Source: JL08 sp963765555 (GTDB lineage Bacteria; Pseudomonadota; Alphaproteobacteria; Rhodobacterales; Rhodobacteraceae). Taken from it: DNA of 64,000 nucleotides. Shown here piece by piece: positions 8,787 through 17,219 of this stretch (its first letter is position 1; each line of letters opens with the position of its first letter). Location: contig CAVXWX010000004.1 in the NCBI GenBank assembly GCA_963765555.1, forward strand, positions 310,001 through 374,000, given 5' to 3'. Both the position numbers and the translations under genes were made by a program. Below the pieces are notes generated by a model. That model searched no databases. It was not told the origin of the DNA and saw only the letters and a program-made list of their open reading frames with translations.

Positions 8787-9268
8787 ACGATACACCTGAT
8801 CAGAAAACCAATTGGGGCTGGGGCCGGATTGTTCTGATAATGTCCCTTGCGCTTAACCTTGCGTTTGTTGCGGGTGTTGCGGGTACGATGTTCCGGTTCG
8901 CAGGAGGCGAGCACCGCGCGCATGGCCGGGATTTTGCGGCCCCGTTTATTCGGGCACTGGATCATGAGGATCGTGCGGAACTGCGGGACGAGTTGAGACG
9001 TGCGGGACAGGCTTCGTCAGAGCGCAGATCGCAAAGAGAAACGGTTTACGCGGAAATTGGCGTTGCATTGCGGGCTGACCCGTTTGATGCGGACCGTGTT
9101 GCGGCACTAATGGCAGAACGGCAAGCCGGGTTGGCGGACCGCATGACAGCCGCACAAAGCATCTGGTTGCGCCATGTCGCGCAAATGACAGGGCCCGAAC
9201 GGGCGGCCTATGCCGACAGGCTGGACGATGCCGTCAGTCGCCGGTTTCATCGGGGGACCGACCGTTAG
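8783..9268 (+). CDS. Periplasmic heavy-metal sensor-like protein (CpxP/CnrX type)
   Basis: 161 aa. Residues about 15-40 are a membrane anchor (IVLIMSLALNLAFVAGVAG), followed by a helical periplasmic domain rich in Arg, Glu and Ala, with the LTxxQ-type region replaced by ELRDELRRAGQ and a later MAERQAGLADRMTAAQ helix. This is the pattern of the heavy-metal-resistance (Spy/CpxP/CnrX) family. Possible metal ligands include His residues near 48-51 (GEHRAHG). It is coupled by ATGA to the putative anti-sigma gene. As third gene of the unit it may sense envelope or metal stress and release the sigma factor. Confidence 0.75.
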   Translation: MNDTPDQKTNWGWGRIVLIMSLALNLAFVAGVAGTMFRFAGGEHRAHGRDFAAPFIRALDHEDRAELRDELRRAGQASSERRSQRETVYAEIGVALRADPFDADRVAALMAERQAGLADRMTAAQSIWLRHVAQMTGPERAAYADRLDDAVSRRFHRGTDR

Positions 9269-9271
9269 GGG

Positions 9272-10708
9272 TTATGCGGCGGGTCGGCTCATCCTGACGC
9301 AGTTACGCCCCCTGTCTTTGGCCTTGTAAAGCGCCTGATCCGCTGCGTCCAACACGCGCGAGACCGCGTCGGCCTGTACCATATCGGGGTGAAACGGCGC
9401 AGTGTCGGGCGCGCCTGCAATGGCGACACCGATGCTGATGGTGACATGCAGCGGCGCAACCAGCGGGGCGGGCTGAATATCGGATGCAACAGGGGTGCTG
9501 ACCACTGGCGTTTCCTGAACCGCATTGCATAGACGGTGCGCCGCAGTACGGGCAGCTTTCAGGCCCGTATTGGGCATGACGATCAAAAACTCCTCTCCGC
9601 CAAAGCGGGCGACAAGGTCGACGGCGCGTAGATTCCGGCGCAACCGTTGTGCCACATCAATCAGAACCGCATCGCCGACAGCGTGGCCGAACCGGTCATT
9701 GATCGACTTGAAATGGTCAAGATCCGCGATCATGACGGCAAATGGCTTGTCCGTGCGCATTGCGGTTTCCATGATACGGGCCAGATGCGGCAAGGCATAG
9801 CGGCGGTTGTAAAGACCGGTGAGCGGGTCAGTTACTGCCGCCTGCGCACCGCTGCGCATGGTTTCGCGCAACCGGTCCGATTGCCGCTTGCGCGACAATT
9901 GCACCGTCAGGCGCAGGGTAAATTCCGCCGCATCAACGCCGTCTGGCATCGCATCATCTGCGCCCAGATCAAAGGCATCTGCCGCAGTGTGCTGGCACCC
10001 GGCGGGTGTGATGACGATGATCGCGGCGCGTCGTGTTCTGGCGCGCGCGCGGATATCGGCCAGCAACCGCAATCCCGGATCGGGGATGCCGCCCGTCAGC
10101 GCAATAACAAACACATCCGGAGTGTTTTGTTCTTCCTGCGCGCCCATCGCGCTTTTGATGCTGTGGGCGTGAACATTGTGCGCGAAACCCGGCGTGATTG
10201 CATCGGCCAACTGCTGCGAGGCGTTCAGATCGGTTGCAATCAGGGCAATCCGGCCCGGGCTTTCGAATCTTGATGCGTCTTCGCAAAAGCCCAATGCGCG
10301 CGACGTGCCATCGCGCAGGCGCAGTTCCTGCGTTGTCGCCTGCGCACGCAGCAGGGACCGGATACGCGCCAGAAGAAGACTGTCTTCAACCGGTTTTGAC
10401 AGAATGTCCTGTGCACCCGCTTCCAGCGCTTGCAGGCGAAAGGCCGCGGTATCCTTTGCGCCGATCATGACAATGGGAACGGCAAGCGCGCCTGTATCGG
10501 ATTTCATGGCCTTGCAGAAATCAAATGCACCGTTTTGAGGCAAGTCGCCGGACAGAATAACCAGATCGGGTGGTGACGTGTGCATGCGGGCCAATGCAGC
10601 ATCCAGAGAAGGCGCAGAGGCGACGTCGTAGAATGCGGCAGATAACGTGACGGTCAACATGATCCGGTTGGTCGCCACGGCGTCGACGATAAGGACCTTG
10701 GCCTGCAT
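9272..10708 (-). CDS. PleD-like diguanylate cyclase with degenerate receiver domains
   Basis: About 478 aa from the ATG at 10708, chosen because AAAGG lies 8 bases upstream and MQAKVLIVD aligns with the start of PleD proteins. It has two receiver-like domains (about 1-120 and 150-285) and a C-terminal GGDEF domain with GGEEF near residue 371. An RAVD I-site sits five residues before it, so product inhibition by c-di-GMP is expected. The first receiver keeps the Lys in LSKP but has Ser (ILSGDLP) where the phospho-accepting Asp belongs, and VDA instead of VDD. The second receiver also lacks a clear acceptor. Activation by classical phosphorylation therefore looks unlikely. It is convergent with the sensor gene, with only 3 bp between stops. 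Confidence 0.88.
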   Translation of the reverse strand: MQAKVLIVDAVATNRIMLTVTLSAAFYDVASAPSLDAALARMHTSPPDLVILSGDLPQNGAFDFCKAMKSDTGALAVPIVMIGAKDTAAFRLQALEAGAQDILSKPVEDSLLLARIRSLLRAQATTQELRLRDGTSRALGFCEDASRFESPGRIALIATDLNASQQLADAITPGFAHNVHAHSIKSAMGAQEEQNTPDVFVIALTGGIPDPGLRLLADIRARARTRRAAIIVITPAGCQHTAADAFDLGADDAMPDGVDAAEFTLRLTVQLSRKRQSDRLRETMRSGAQAAVTDPLTGLYNRRYALPHLARIMETAMRTDKPFAVMIADLDHFKSINDRFGHAVGDAVLIDVAQRLRRNLRAVDLVARFGGEEFLIVMPNTGLKAARTAAHRLCNAVQETPVVSTPVASDIQPAPLVAPLHVTISIGVAIAGAPDTAPFHPDMVQADAVSRVLDAADQALYKAKDRGRNCVRMSRPAA

Positions 10709-10794
10709 CTGGCTGCCTTTCCGGGCTTGCATTTTCTTGGTCCGCAAGTTTTTAGTGACAGAGGTTAATAAAGCCTTTCGATTTCAAGGAAAAA

Positions 10795-11088
10795 GTGAGT
10801 CAGATGTCGCTGTCGCAAGAAGCTGCAGAAACCGTTGCCTTGCAGGCCCTGACTTGGCTGGCGGGGAACGAAGATTTGTTGCCGGTCTTTCTGGGATCGA
10901 CCGGCGCATCGGAAGCCGATTTGCGCACACGCATGTCTTCGCCTGATTTTCTGTTATCCGTGCTTGATTTCCTGATGATGGATGACGCTTGGGTGATCGC
11001 GTTTTGTGATGCGTCCTCAATCCCTTACGAACGCCCCATGCAAGCGCGCCATGCGCTGCCCGGTGGCGCACCCACCCATTGGACCTGA
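10795..11088 (+). CDS. DUF3572 family protein
   Basis: 97 aa from a GTG with AAGGA four bases upstream; an ATG at 10804 is the alternative. The sequence AETVALQALTWLAGNEDLLP and the following FLGSTGAS are characteristic of DUF3572, a small helical, soluble protein family found almost only in alphaproteobacteria. The function is unknown. It diverges from the PleD-like gene, with about 86 bp between starts, and is followed by a HAD phosphatase whose start is 5 bp after its stop. Confidence 0.85.
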   Translation: MSQMSLSQEAAETVALQALTWLAGNEDLLPVFLGSTGASEADLRTRMSSPDFLLSVLDFLMMDDAWVIAFCDASSIPYERPMQARHALPGGAPTHWT

Positions 11089-11093
11089 TCGCC

Positions 11094-11798
11094 ATGCCAA
11101 GTGTTTCCCGCCGCGCCGATGCCATCTGTTTTGACAAGGATGGCACGCTTTTCGATTTTGCGACCACGTGGAACGGATGGGCCGGGCAGGTGATTGCGGA
11201 CCTTGCCAAGGGCGATATGAAGGTTGCGGCAAACATTGCGCTGTCCTGTGGTTACGATCTGCAGGCACGGCGAATTCTGCCCGGCAGTCCGATTGTTGCG
11301 GCGACAAATCGGGAAGTCGCAGAATCAATGGCGGCGGGTGTTCCCGATCGTGACATTGCCGAGATTGAAACCTATCTGACGATGTCTGCATCCCACGCGC
11401 CGTTGGCCCCGGCAGTTCCTTTGGTTCCGTTCCTTCAGGGGCTTGCTGCGCAGGGCATGGCGCTGGGCGTTATGACCAATGATACCGAATTCGGGGCGCG
11501 CGCGCATCTGAGCAGTGCCGGCGTGTTGGACCTGTTTGATTTCGTGGCCGGTTTTGACAGCGGGCATGGCGCAAAACCATCCCCTGATCCCCTGTTGGCC
11601 TTTTGTGTTGCGGTGGCCGCCACGCCGGAACGGGCTGTCATGGTCGGGGACAGCGCGCATGATCTTGTTGCCGGGCGCGCGGCCGGGATGCAGACGGTTG
11701 GTGTTTTGACGGGCATGGCCGAATTGGCCGATCTGGCCCCCTATGCAGATGTTGTTTTGCCCGATATCGGCCATTTGCCGCAGTGGTTGACCTCCTGA
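11094..11798 (+). CDS. HAD family hydrolase (phosphatase)
   Basis: About 234 aa from the ATG at 11094. HAD motif I is FDKDGTLFDF (nucleophile Asp and +2 Asp present), motif II is the VMTNDTE segment, motif III Lys lies in HGAKPSPDP and motif IV is MVGDSAHD. The cap region between motifs I and II is helical, as in subclass I phosphatases such as phosphoglycolate phosphatase. The substrate is not known. It follows the DUF3572 gene by 5 bp, so the pair is likely co-transcribed. The gene is complete. Confidence 0.87.
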   Translation: MPSVSRRADAICFDKDGTLFDFATTWNGWAGQVIADLAKGDMKVAANIALSCGYDLQARRILPGSPIVAATNREVAESMAAGVPDRDIAEIETYLTMSASHAPLAPAVPLVPFLQGLAAQGMALGVMTNDTEFGARAHLSSAGVLDLFDFVAGFDSGHGAKPSPDPLLAFCVAVAATPERAVMVGDSAHDLVAGRAAGMQTVGVLTGMAELADLAPYADVVLPDIGHLPQWLTS

Positions 11799-11919
11799 CT
11801 GGCACGCAATGATCCCAAGCGACGCTTTATTGGTAAAAACGACATGGGTTGTCGCAATCGGTAAGGCGTTTTGTCCTGTTCACTCCACATGATGCGTTTA
11901 CCCATTCGGAGGAACCATC

Positions 11920-13479
11920 ATGGCGGACGTGAAAGAGCGTAGGAAACGGGGTGGCGGACGCGCCGGGAATGCGGCCCGCCGTGGCGGCGAGGTTGTGGAT
12001 CAGATGCCCTGGCGGCTGATCCGGAATATTGATCGCCCGACCGAACCGCTTGGCCCCGAAGGCGTGAACGCCATTCACGAAGGTGCAATGCGCATTCTGG
12101 AAGAAATCGGCATCGAATTTCTGAACCATGAGGCGCTGGCGATCCTGAAAGAAGCCGGGTGTACGATCAACGGCGAAAACGTGCGCATGGGGCGCGATTT
12201 CGTGATGGAGATGGTTGGCAAGGCGCCTTCACAATTCACGCTGACCCCCCGCAACAAGGCGCACGAGATCATCATCGGCGGCAATTACATGTCGTTCGGA
12301 AATGTGTCTTCGCCCCCCAATTACTGGGATATGGAAATCGGCACCAAAGTGCCCGGCACGCGCGAGATGTGCCGCAATCTTCTGAAACTGACGCAGTATT
12401 TCAACTGTATCCACTTTGCGGGCGGATATCCGGTTGAACCGGTGGATATCCATGCGTCGGTGCGCCATCTGGATGTGCTTTATGACAAGCTGACGCTGAC
12501 CGACAAGGTGATGCACGCCTATTCACTGGGCACAGAGCGCGTTGAAGACGTGATGGAAATGGTGCGCATTTCGGGCGGCTGGACCCATGAGGAATTCGAA
12601 GCCAGCCCCAAGATGTACACCAACATCAACTCAACCTCGCCGCTCAAGCACGATATCCCGATGCTGGATGGCTGGATGCGCATGGCGCGGCGCAATCAGG
12701 GGCTTGTGGTTACGCCGTTTACCCTTGCCGGGGCTATGGCGCCTGTGACGATGGCGGGCGCGGTTGCGCAATCCCTGGCCGAAGCCCTGTGTGCGGTTGC
12801 CCTTGCACAATACATCCGGCCCGGCGCGGCAACGGCGATTGGCACGTTCACGTCGAATGTCGATATGAAATCCGGCGCACCAGCCTTTGGGACGCCCGAA
12901 TACATGCGCGCAACGCAGATGACCGGCCAGATGGCGCGGTTCTATGATCTGCCGATGCGTGCCAGTGGCGTGTGCGCGGCCAACGTGCCGGACGGGCAGG
13001 CGATGTGGGAAACATCCAATTCGCTATGGTCTGCGGTGCAATCGGGTGCGAACATGGTCTACCATGCCGCCGGTTGGCTAGAAGGCGGGCTGATCGCAAG
13101 CCCGGAAAAATTCATCATGGATTGCGAAATCCTGCAGATGATCCAACGGTATATGGAGCCTGAAATCACCGCCACCGGCCCGGACGAGATCGCGTTTGAT
13201 GCGATCAGGGATGTCGGCGCGGGCGGGCATTTTTTCGGAACGCCGCACACGCAGGAACGGTATGAAACCGCGTTTTATTCACCGATCGTCAGCGACTGGA
13301 AAAACTACGAAGGCTGGGAAGCGGCAGGCGGTATCTGGACGCCGGAACGGGCGCATCACATGTTCAAGGATATCGTGAACAGCTTTGAAGAACCGCCGAT
13401 GGATGCGGCGATCCGTGATGAACTGGCCGCGTTTGTTGAACGGCGCAAGTCAGAAGGTGGCGCGCCTACGGATTTCTGA
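11920..13479 (+). CDS. Trimethylamine methyltransferase family protein (non-pyrrolysine MttB homologue)
   Basis: 519 aa, close to the usual length of the MttB superfamily. The frame is continuous with no internal TAG, so it belongs to the large group that lacks pyrrolysine; known members demethylate glycine betaine, proline betaine, carnitine or related quaternary amines by transfer to a corrinoid protein. The start ATG is preceded by GGAGGA at good spacing, and the N-terminus is very basic (KERRKRGGGRAG). No corrinoid protein or methyl-corrinoid:THF methyltransferase is nearby, so its partners must lie elsewhere. Given carnitine and sarcosine genes in the window, a glycine betaine-type substrate is a reasonable but untested guess. 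Confidence 0.87.
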   Translation: MADVKERRKRGGGRAGNAARRGGEVVDQMPWRLIRNIDRPTEPLGPEGVNAIHEGAMRILEEIGIEFLNHEALAILKEAGCTINGENVRMGRDFVMEMVGKAPSQFTLTPRNKAHEIIIGGNYMSFGNVSSPPNYWDMEIGTKVPGTREMCRNLLKLTQYFNCIHFAGGYPVEPVDIHASVRHLDVLYDKLTLTDKVMHAYSLGTERVEDVMEMVRISGGWTHEEFEASPKMYTNINSTSPLKHDIPMLDGWMRMARRNQGLVVTPFTLAGAMAPVTMAGAVAQSLAEALCAVALAQYIRPGAATAIGTFTSNVDMKSGAPAFGTPEYMRATQMTGQMARFYDLPMRASGVCAANVPDGQAMWETSNSLWSAVQSGANMVYHAAGWLEGGLIASPEKFIMDCEILQMIQRYMEPEITATGPDEIAFDAIRDVGAGGHFFGTPHTQERYETAFYSPIVSDWKNYEGWEAAGGIWTPERAHHMFKDIVNSFEEPPMDAAIRDELAAFVERRKSEGGAPTDF

Positions 13480-13511
13480 TCTGTCTCGTTCAGAAAAATA
13501 ACACAAGTGAT

Positions 13512-13540
13512 GGGCTGGTTCGGACGAACCGGCCCGTTTA
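13512..13540 (+). terminator. Probable intrinsic terminator after MttB homologue
   Basis: GGGCTGGTTCG at 13512-13522 is complementary, with one G-T wobble, to CGAACCGGCCC at 13525-13535, and GTTT follows. The position just downstream of the methyltransferase stop fits a terminator. The T run is short, so efficiency is uncertain. Confidence 0.55.
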
Positions 13541-13575
13541 ACATGGGCCCGTCGCAGCAAGACCGGAGGCAGGAC

Positions 13576-15342
13576 ATGCGCCCAAAAAATCAAGACCGCA
13601 CTATCTTGCTGGATCGCGTGGCAATGGCGGTGTTGGGTGGTGCTGCGGGCGTATCATTCTTTTTGCTGGTCGAGGTGTTGCCGGACACAGATGTGCATCC
13701 GCGCCTTTATCTGGCTGTGTTCGCCTTGGCTGCTGTATTTTTCGGGGTGGCGCTGGCGTTATGCGGGCCGGTTTCGATCCTGCGGGCAGTGGGGGCTGCT
13801 TTGGCGGTGGCTGTACCATCCGCTGCCTTGCTTAGCCTGGCCGGTTTGAGGTTCGCGGATGCAGCAGATATCGCCCGTGGCCCGCCCACGTTGATGATGT
13901 TCGTCATCATGGTTTCTGTGGCGACGCCATTTCTTGCCGTGTGGTTGCAGGACAGGACGGGCTGGCAGCGCTACCCTGATTTGTTTGATGCCGCTTGGAC
14001 CATTGCGGTGCGATATGCGGCGGCTTGGCTGTTTGTCGGGGTGGCATGGCTGGTTCTGATGCTGTCCAACGCCCTGTTGGGGTTGGTCGGGGTCGACGTG
14101 ATCGAAGATCTTCTGGATGTCGAACCCGTGCCTTATGCGTTTTCCGGCCTTGTTCTGGGGCTGGCCCTGTCTGTTGTGCATGAGTTGCGCAGCTATTTGT
14201 CGCCCTATCTGCTGTTGCGCCTGTTGCGGCTGCTTTTGCCGATTGTTCTGCTGGTGGTGCTGATATTCATCGCAGCGCTGCCGTTTCGCGGGCTGTCGAG
14301 CCTGTTTGGAGATTTTTCGGCGGGTGGGACGTTGATGGGGGTCACAATCGGGGCAATCACGCTGATTACGATCGCGCTGGACCGCGATAACGGATTGGCC
14401 GTGCATACCCCTATGATGCGATTCACGACGCAGGTTCTGGCGCTGGTCCTGCCGGTTACGGCGGCGCTTGCGCTCTATGCGATTGCGCTGCGGGTGATGC
14501 AGTACGGCTGGACACCGGATCGTGTGTTTGCCGCCATCTGCGCCACGTTTCTTTTGGCCTATGCGATCTGTTACGCAGGTGTCGCGCTGGTGCGGCGGCA
14601 CTGGATGGACAGGATCAGGCGCGTCAATGTGATACTGGCTTTGGCCCTGATTGCCATTGCCGCCTTGTGGATGACACCACTGCTGCATGCCGAGAAAATT
14701 TCGACCAGCAGCCAGATTGCCCGCTTCCAGTCTGGGCAGGTGAAAGCCGCACAATTGCCGCTTTGGGAAATGGACAAGGAGTGGGGCAAGGCGGGACAGC
14801 GCGGATTGACGCGGCTGGAAGATATGGACAGCGACGGCGCGTTGGCACCGATGATTGCAGCGGCCCGCGACGCCGATAGTAAATATGCGCTGGAAAACCT
14901 TCAGAACGTCACCTTGGGGCAGGACCGCGCACAGGCCCTGATTGACGTGATGCCGGTACGCCCTGAAGGTGAAACCCTGCAAGGCAGTGATCTGTCGGCG
15001 GTGCATGTAACGGTGCTGGACCGGTGGTATCAGGCCTGTACTGCCCCTTCATCGGGGCAGGCCGCGTCTTGTGTTCTGGTTGTCGGAAACCTTGATCCGT
15101 CGGGCGGGCGGCAGGCCGTTTTTTTCGCGCAAGCTGACGGGCAAAGCGCCTTTGTCGAACTGGTGTCTCTGGGGCAGGGCGATCAGACCTGGGCACGCAA
15201 TATGTATGATCTTGCAAATGCGCAATGGGCCCGCATTCCGGACGGGACGGTGGCAAGAATACTGTCGGGTGATTTCCGTATCGGGCCCAGCCGCCAAAGG
15301 GCGATTTTTGTGGGCGACATGGAACTGGTTCCCGACAATTGA
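13576..15342 (+). CDS. DUF4153 domain membrane protein
   Basis: About 588 aa from the ATG at 13576, which has GGAGG six bases upstream; a longer frame from 13507 lacks such a signal and would overlap the preceding terminator. The N-terminal ~370 residues hold about ten hydrophobic spans, and the C-terminal ~200 residues are soluble and probably periplasmic. This layout fits the DUF4153 family of unknown function. The charge pattern gives no hint of transport specificity. It is followed by the H-NOX gene about 67 bp downstream on the same strand, but an operon is not certain. Confidence 0.8.
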   Translation: MRPKNQDRTILLDRVAMAVLGGAAGVSFFLLVEVLPDTDVHPRLYLAVFALAAVFFGVALALCGPVSILRAVGAALAVAVPSAALLSLAGLRFADAADIARGPPTLMMFVIMVSVATPFLAVWLQDRTGWQRYPDLFDAAWTIAVRYAAAWLFVGVAWLVLMLSNALLGLVGVDVIEDLLDVEPVPYAFSGLVLGLALSVVHELRSYLSPYLLLRLLRLLLPIVLLVVLIFIAALPFRGLSSLFGDFSAGGTLMGVTIGAITLITIALDRDNGLAVHTPMMRFTTQVLALVLPVTAALALYAIALRVMQYGWTPDRVFAAICATFLLAYAICYAGVALVRRHWMDRIRRVNVILALALIAIAALWMTPLLHAEKISTSSQIARFQSGQVKAAQLPLWEMDKEWGKAGQRGLTRLEDMDSDGALAPMIAAARDADSKYALENLQNVTLGQDRAQALIDVMPVRPEGETLQGSDLSAVHVTVLDRWYQACTAPSSGQAASCVLVVGNLDPSGGRQAVFFAQADGQSAFVELVSLGQGDQTWARNMYDLANAQWARIPDGTVARILSGDFRIGPSRQRAIFVGDMELVPDN

Positions 15343-15409
15343 AAACATTGGGAGTTTCTTAACGCCCCTGCGCCAAGGTGTCTTTGGGAAACGGGAGTGA
15401 GACACCAGT

Positions 15410-15997
15410 ATGCATGGCCTGATCAACAAGGCGATTGAACGCTTTGTTCGCGATACCTGTGGTGATCCGGACTGGGAGCGGATTGTTGCGACTGCCGGGT
15501 TGGAGCATTCAGAGTTCGAGGCGATGCTGCGCTATGAGGCTGCGGTGACAGTGCAGGTTCTTGCGGCAGCGTCGGATATTCTAAACCGGCCTCTGCCCGA
15601 CATGCTGGAAGATATCGGCACCTATCTGGTGTCCAACCCCAATGTTGAGGCATTGCGCCGCTTGTTGCGCTTTGGTGGTGCCGATTTTGTCGAGTTTCTG
15701 CACTCACTCGATGATTTGCCGGATCGGGCGCGCATGGCCGTTTCGGATCTTGAATTGCCGGACATCGAATTGCGCGAACATGCGGTCGACCGGTTCAGCC
15801 TGATCTGCCGGTCAGAGCAGCCGGGCTTTGGCCACGTTCTGGTCGGGGTGTTGCGCGCGATGGCGGATGATTACGGCGCACTGGTGCTTCTGGAACATCA
15901 CGGTCGTCACACCGGAACGGAAACCGTTTCGATCCTGTTGATTGACCACAAGTTTTCCCAGGGGCGCAGTTTCAGCCTTGGGGTGGGGGCGCCATGA
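15410..15997 (+). CDS. H-NOX (heme NO-binding) domain protein with degenerate heme ligands
   Basis: 195 aa starting MHGLINKAIERFVRDT, a typical start of the bacterial H-NOX fold, and of the right length for a stand-alone domain. Aligning by eye to characterised H-NOX proteins, FLHSLDDLPDRA (96-107) covers the proximal-histidine helix and places Pro104 at the His position. The later YxSxR motif that holds heme propionates is CRSEQ (133-137). Both heme-anchoring features thus appear changed, so heme binding in the canonical manner is doubtful. The gene overlaps a GGDEF gene by ATGA. Such pairs normally let NO binding control c-di-GMP synthesis; here the signal may be different. Confidence 0.82.
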   Translation: MHGLINKAIERFVRDTCGDPDWERIVATAGLEHSEFEAMLRYEAAVTVQVLAAASDILNRPLPDMLEDIGTYLVSNPNVEALRRLLRFGGADFVEFLHSLDDLPDRARMAVSDLELPDIELREHAVDRFSLICRSEQPGFGHVLVGVLRAMADDYGALVLLEHHGRHTGTETVSILLIDHKFSQGRSFSLGVGAP

Positions 15998-16992
15998 CAA
16001 ACCAGAACCAAAGCAGATCTGACCTTGGCCCCGTCTTGGATCAACTGTGCCCGATGCATGCGGTGTTGGATGCAACGGGCCATATCTTGCATGCGGGGCC
16101 AACATTGCAAAAGCTGCGGCCTGACATCCCGTTGCCGGGGCGGCGCTTTCTAGAGGTTTTTGAACTGCACAGGCCGCGTTCTGTCACCACCATGGCCGGG
16201 CTTCTTGCGGTCAGCGGCGTCAAGTTGCATCTGGCATTCCGCGCGACCCCGCGCACCACCCTGAAAGGCTGTGTCATCAAAGGGCCTGCGCCGGAACAGG
16301 TGATCGTAACCTTGGGCTTTGGCATGTCGATCCATGACGCTGTGGCGACCTATGCCCTTACAAGTGCTGATTTTTCTGTGACCGACCTTGCCGTTGAAAT
16401 GCTTTATCTGATCGAAGCGAAATCAGCCGCGATGGAGGCGTCACGCACCCTGAACCTGCGCCTGCAAAGCGCGATGATTGCCGCCAAGGAACAATCACTG
16501 ACCGATACGTTGACCGGGCTGAAAAACCGCCGTGCGATGGATAACGCCCTTGGGCGGATGATCGAAAACCGCGAACAGTTCGCGCTGATGCACCTTGATC
16601 TGGATTTTTTCAAAGCCGTCAACGACACTCGGGGCCATGCTGCGGGCGATCATGTGTTACAACATGTGTCCGCCCAGATGCTGGAAGTGGTGCGCCAGAC
16701 AGATATTGTGGCCCGTGTCGGCGGGGACGAGTTTGTGCTGCTGTTTCCGGGCCTGACGGATCACGCCACCTTGGATCATCTGGCGCAGCGGATTATCGCG
16801 CGGCTGGAAAAGCCGGTACTTTTTGAAGGCAAAACCTGTCGGGTGTCCGCCAGCATCGGCACCGTCCTGTCGTCCGACTACGCAAGACCCACACCCGACC
16901 GTATTTTAGCCGACGCCGATGTGGCACTTTACGCGTCAAAACACGCGGGACGCGCCTGCCACCGGTTCTACACGCCCGATTTGCGCAATTAG
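15994..16992 (+). CDS. HNOBA-GGDEF diguanylate cyclase
   Basis: 332 aa. Residues 1 to about 125 form a PAS-like region resembling the H-NOX-associated (HNOBA) domain; a coiled coil follows (MLYLIEAKSAAMEASRTLN, about 135-160), then a GGDEF domain with RVGGDEFVLLF near 242. An RQTD I-site lies five residues before GGDEF, so feedback inhibition is expected. It should make c-di-GMP from two GTP in the cytoplasm. Its ATG overlaps the stop of the H-NOX gene, so the two proteins are made together and probably bind. No EAL domain is present, unlike many H-NOX-linked cyclases. Confidence 0.88.
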   Translation: MTNQNQSRSDLGPVLDQLCPMHAVLDATGHILHAGPTLQKLRPDIPLPGRRFLEVFELHRPRSVTTMAGLLAVSGVKLHLAFRATPRTTLKGCVIKGPAPEQVIVTLGFGMSIHDAVATYALTSADFSVTDLAVEMLYLIEAKSAAMEASRTLNLRLQSAMIAAKEQSLTDTLTGLKNRRAMDNALGRMIENREQFALMHLDLDFFKAVNDTRGHAAGDHVLQHVSAQMLEVVRQTDIVARVGGDEFVLLFPGLTDHATLDHLAQRIIARLEKPVLFEGKTCRVSASIGTVLSSDYARPTPDRILADADVALYASKHAGRACHRFYTPDLRN

Positions 16993-17057
16993 CCGCGCGA
17001 TCAGCCGTCCACGTCGCGCCGACCACGTAGGAAAAATCGAATGTGGGGAAACGCCAC

Positions 17058-17131
17058 TGGCAGCCCGTAGGGAAGTCGAACCCCTCTTTTCAGGTTGAAA
17101 ACCTGACGTCCTAACCGATAGACGAACGGGC
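17058..17131 (-). tRNA. tRNA-Glu (UUC)
   Basis: On the minus strand the sequence begins GGCCCGTTCGTC and ends ACGGGCTGCCA. The 7-bp acceptor stem, the anticodon stem TCAGG/CCTGA with loop TTTTCAA (anticodon TTC), and the T arm AGGGG-TTCGACT-TCCCT are all present. The CCA is encoded at 17058-17060. The gene stands alone between the cyclase and recJ. Confidence 0.93.
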
Positions 17132-17219
17132 CACTAAGTGGTGATCGGGTGATTAGGCAATCCACTCGTCAGGCGCAAGCAGAAATTTGCGGTTTGGCGC
17201 AGTTTTTCTGCGTGGCGGT

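Noticed and set aside
11920..13479. Pyrrolysine-type MttB
   Set aside because: The frame is open throughout with no in-frame TAG, so it is the non-pyrrolysine type.
13759..15006. A 415-codon minus-strand frame opposite the DUF4153 gene
   Set aside because: It is rich in Gln, His and Arg, as expected for the complement of a membrane protein gene, and has no domain.
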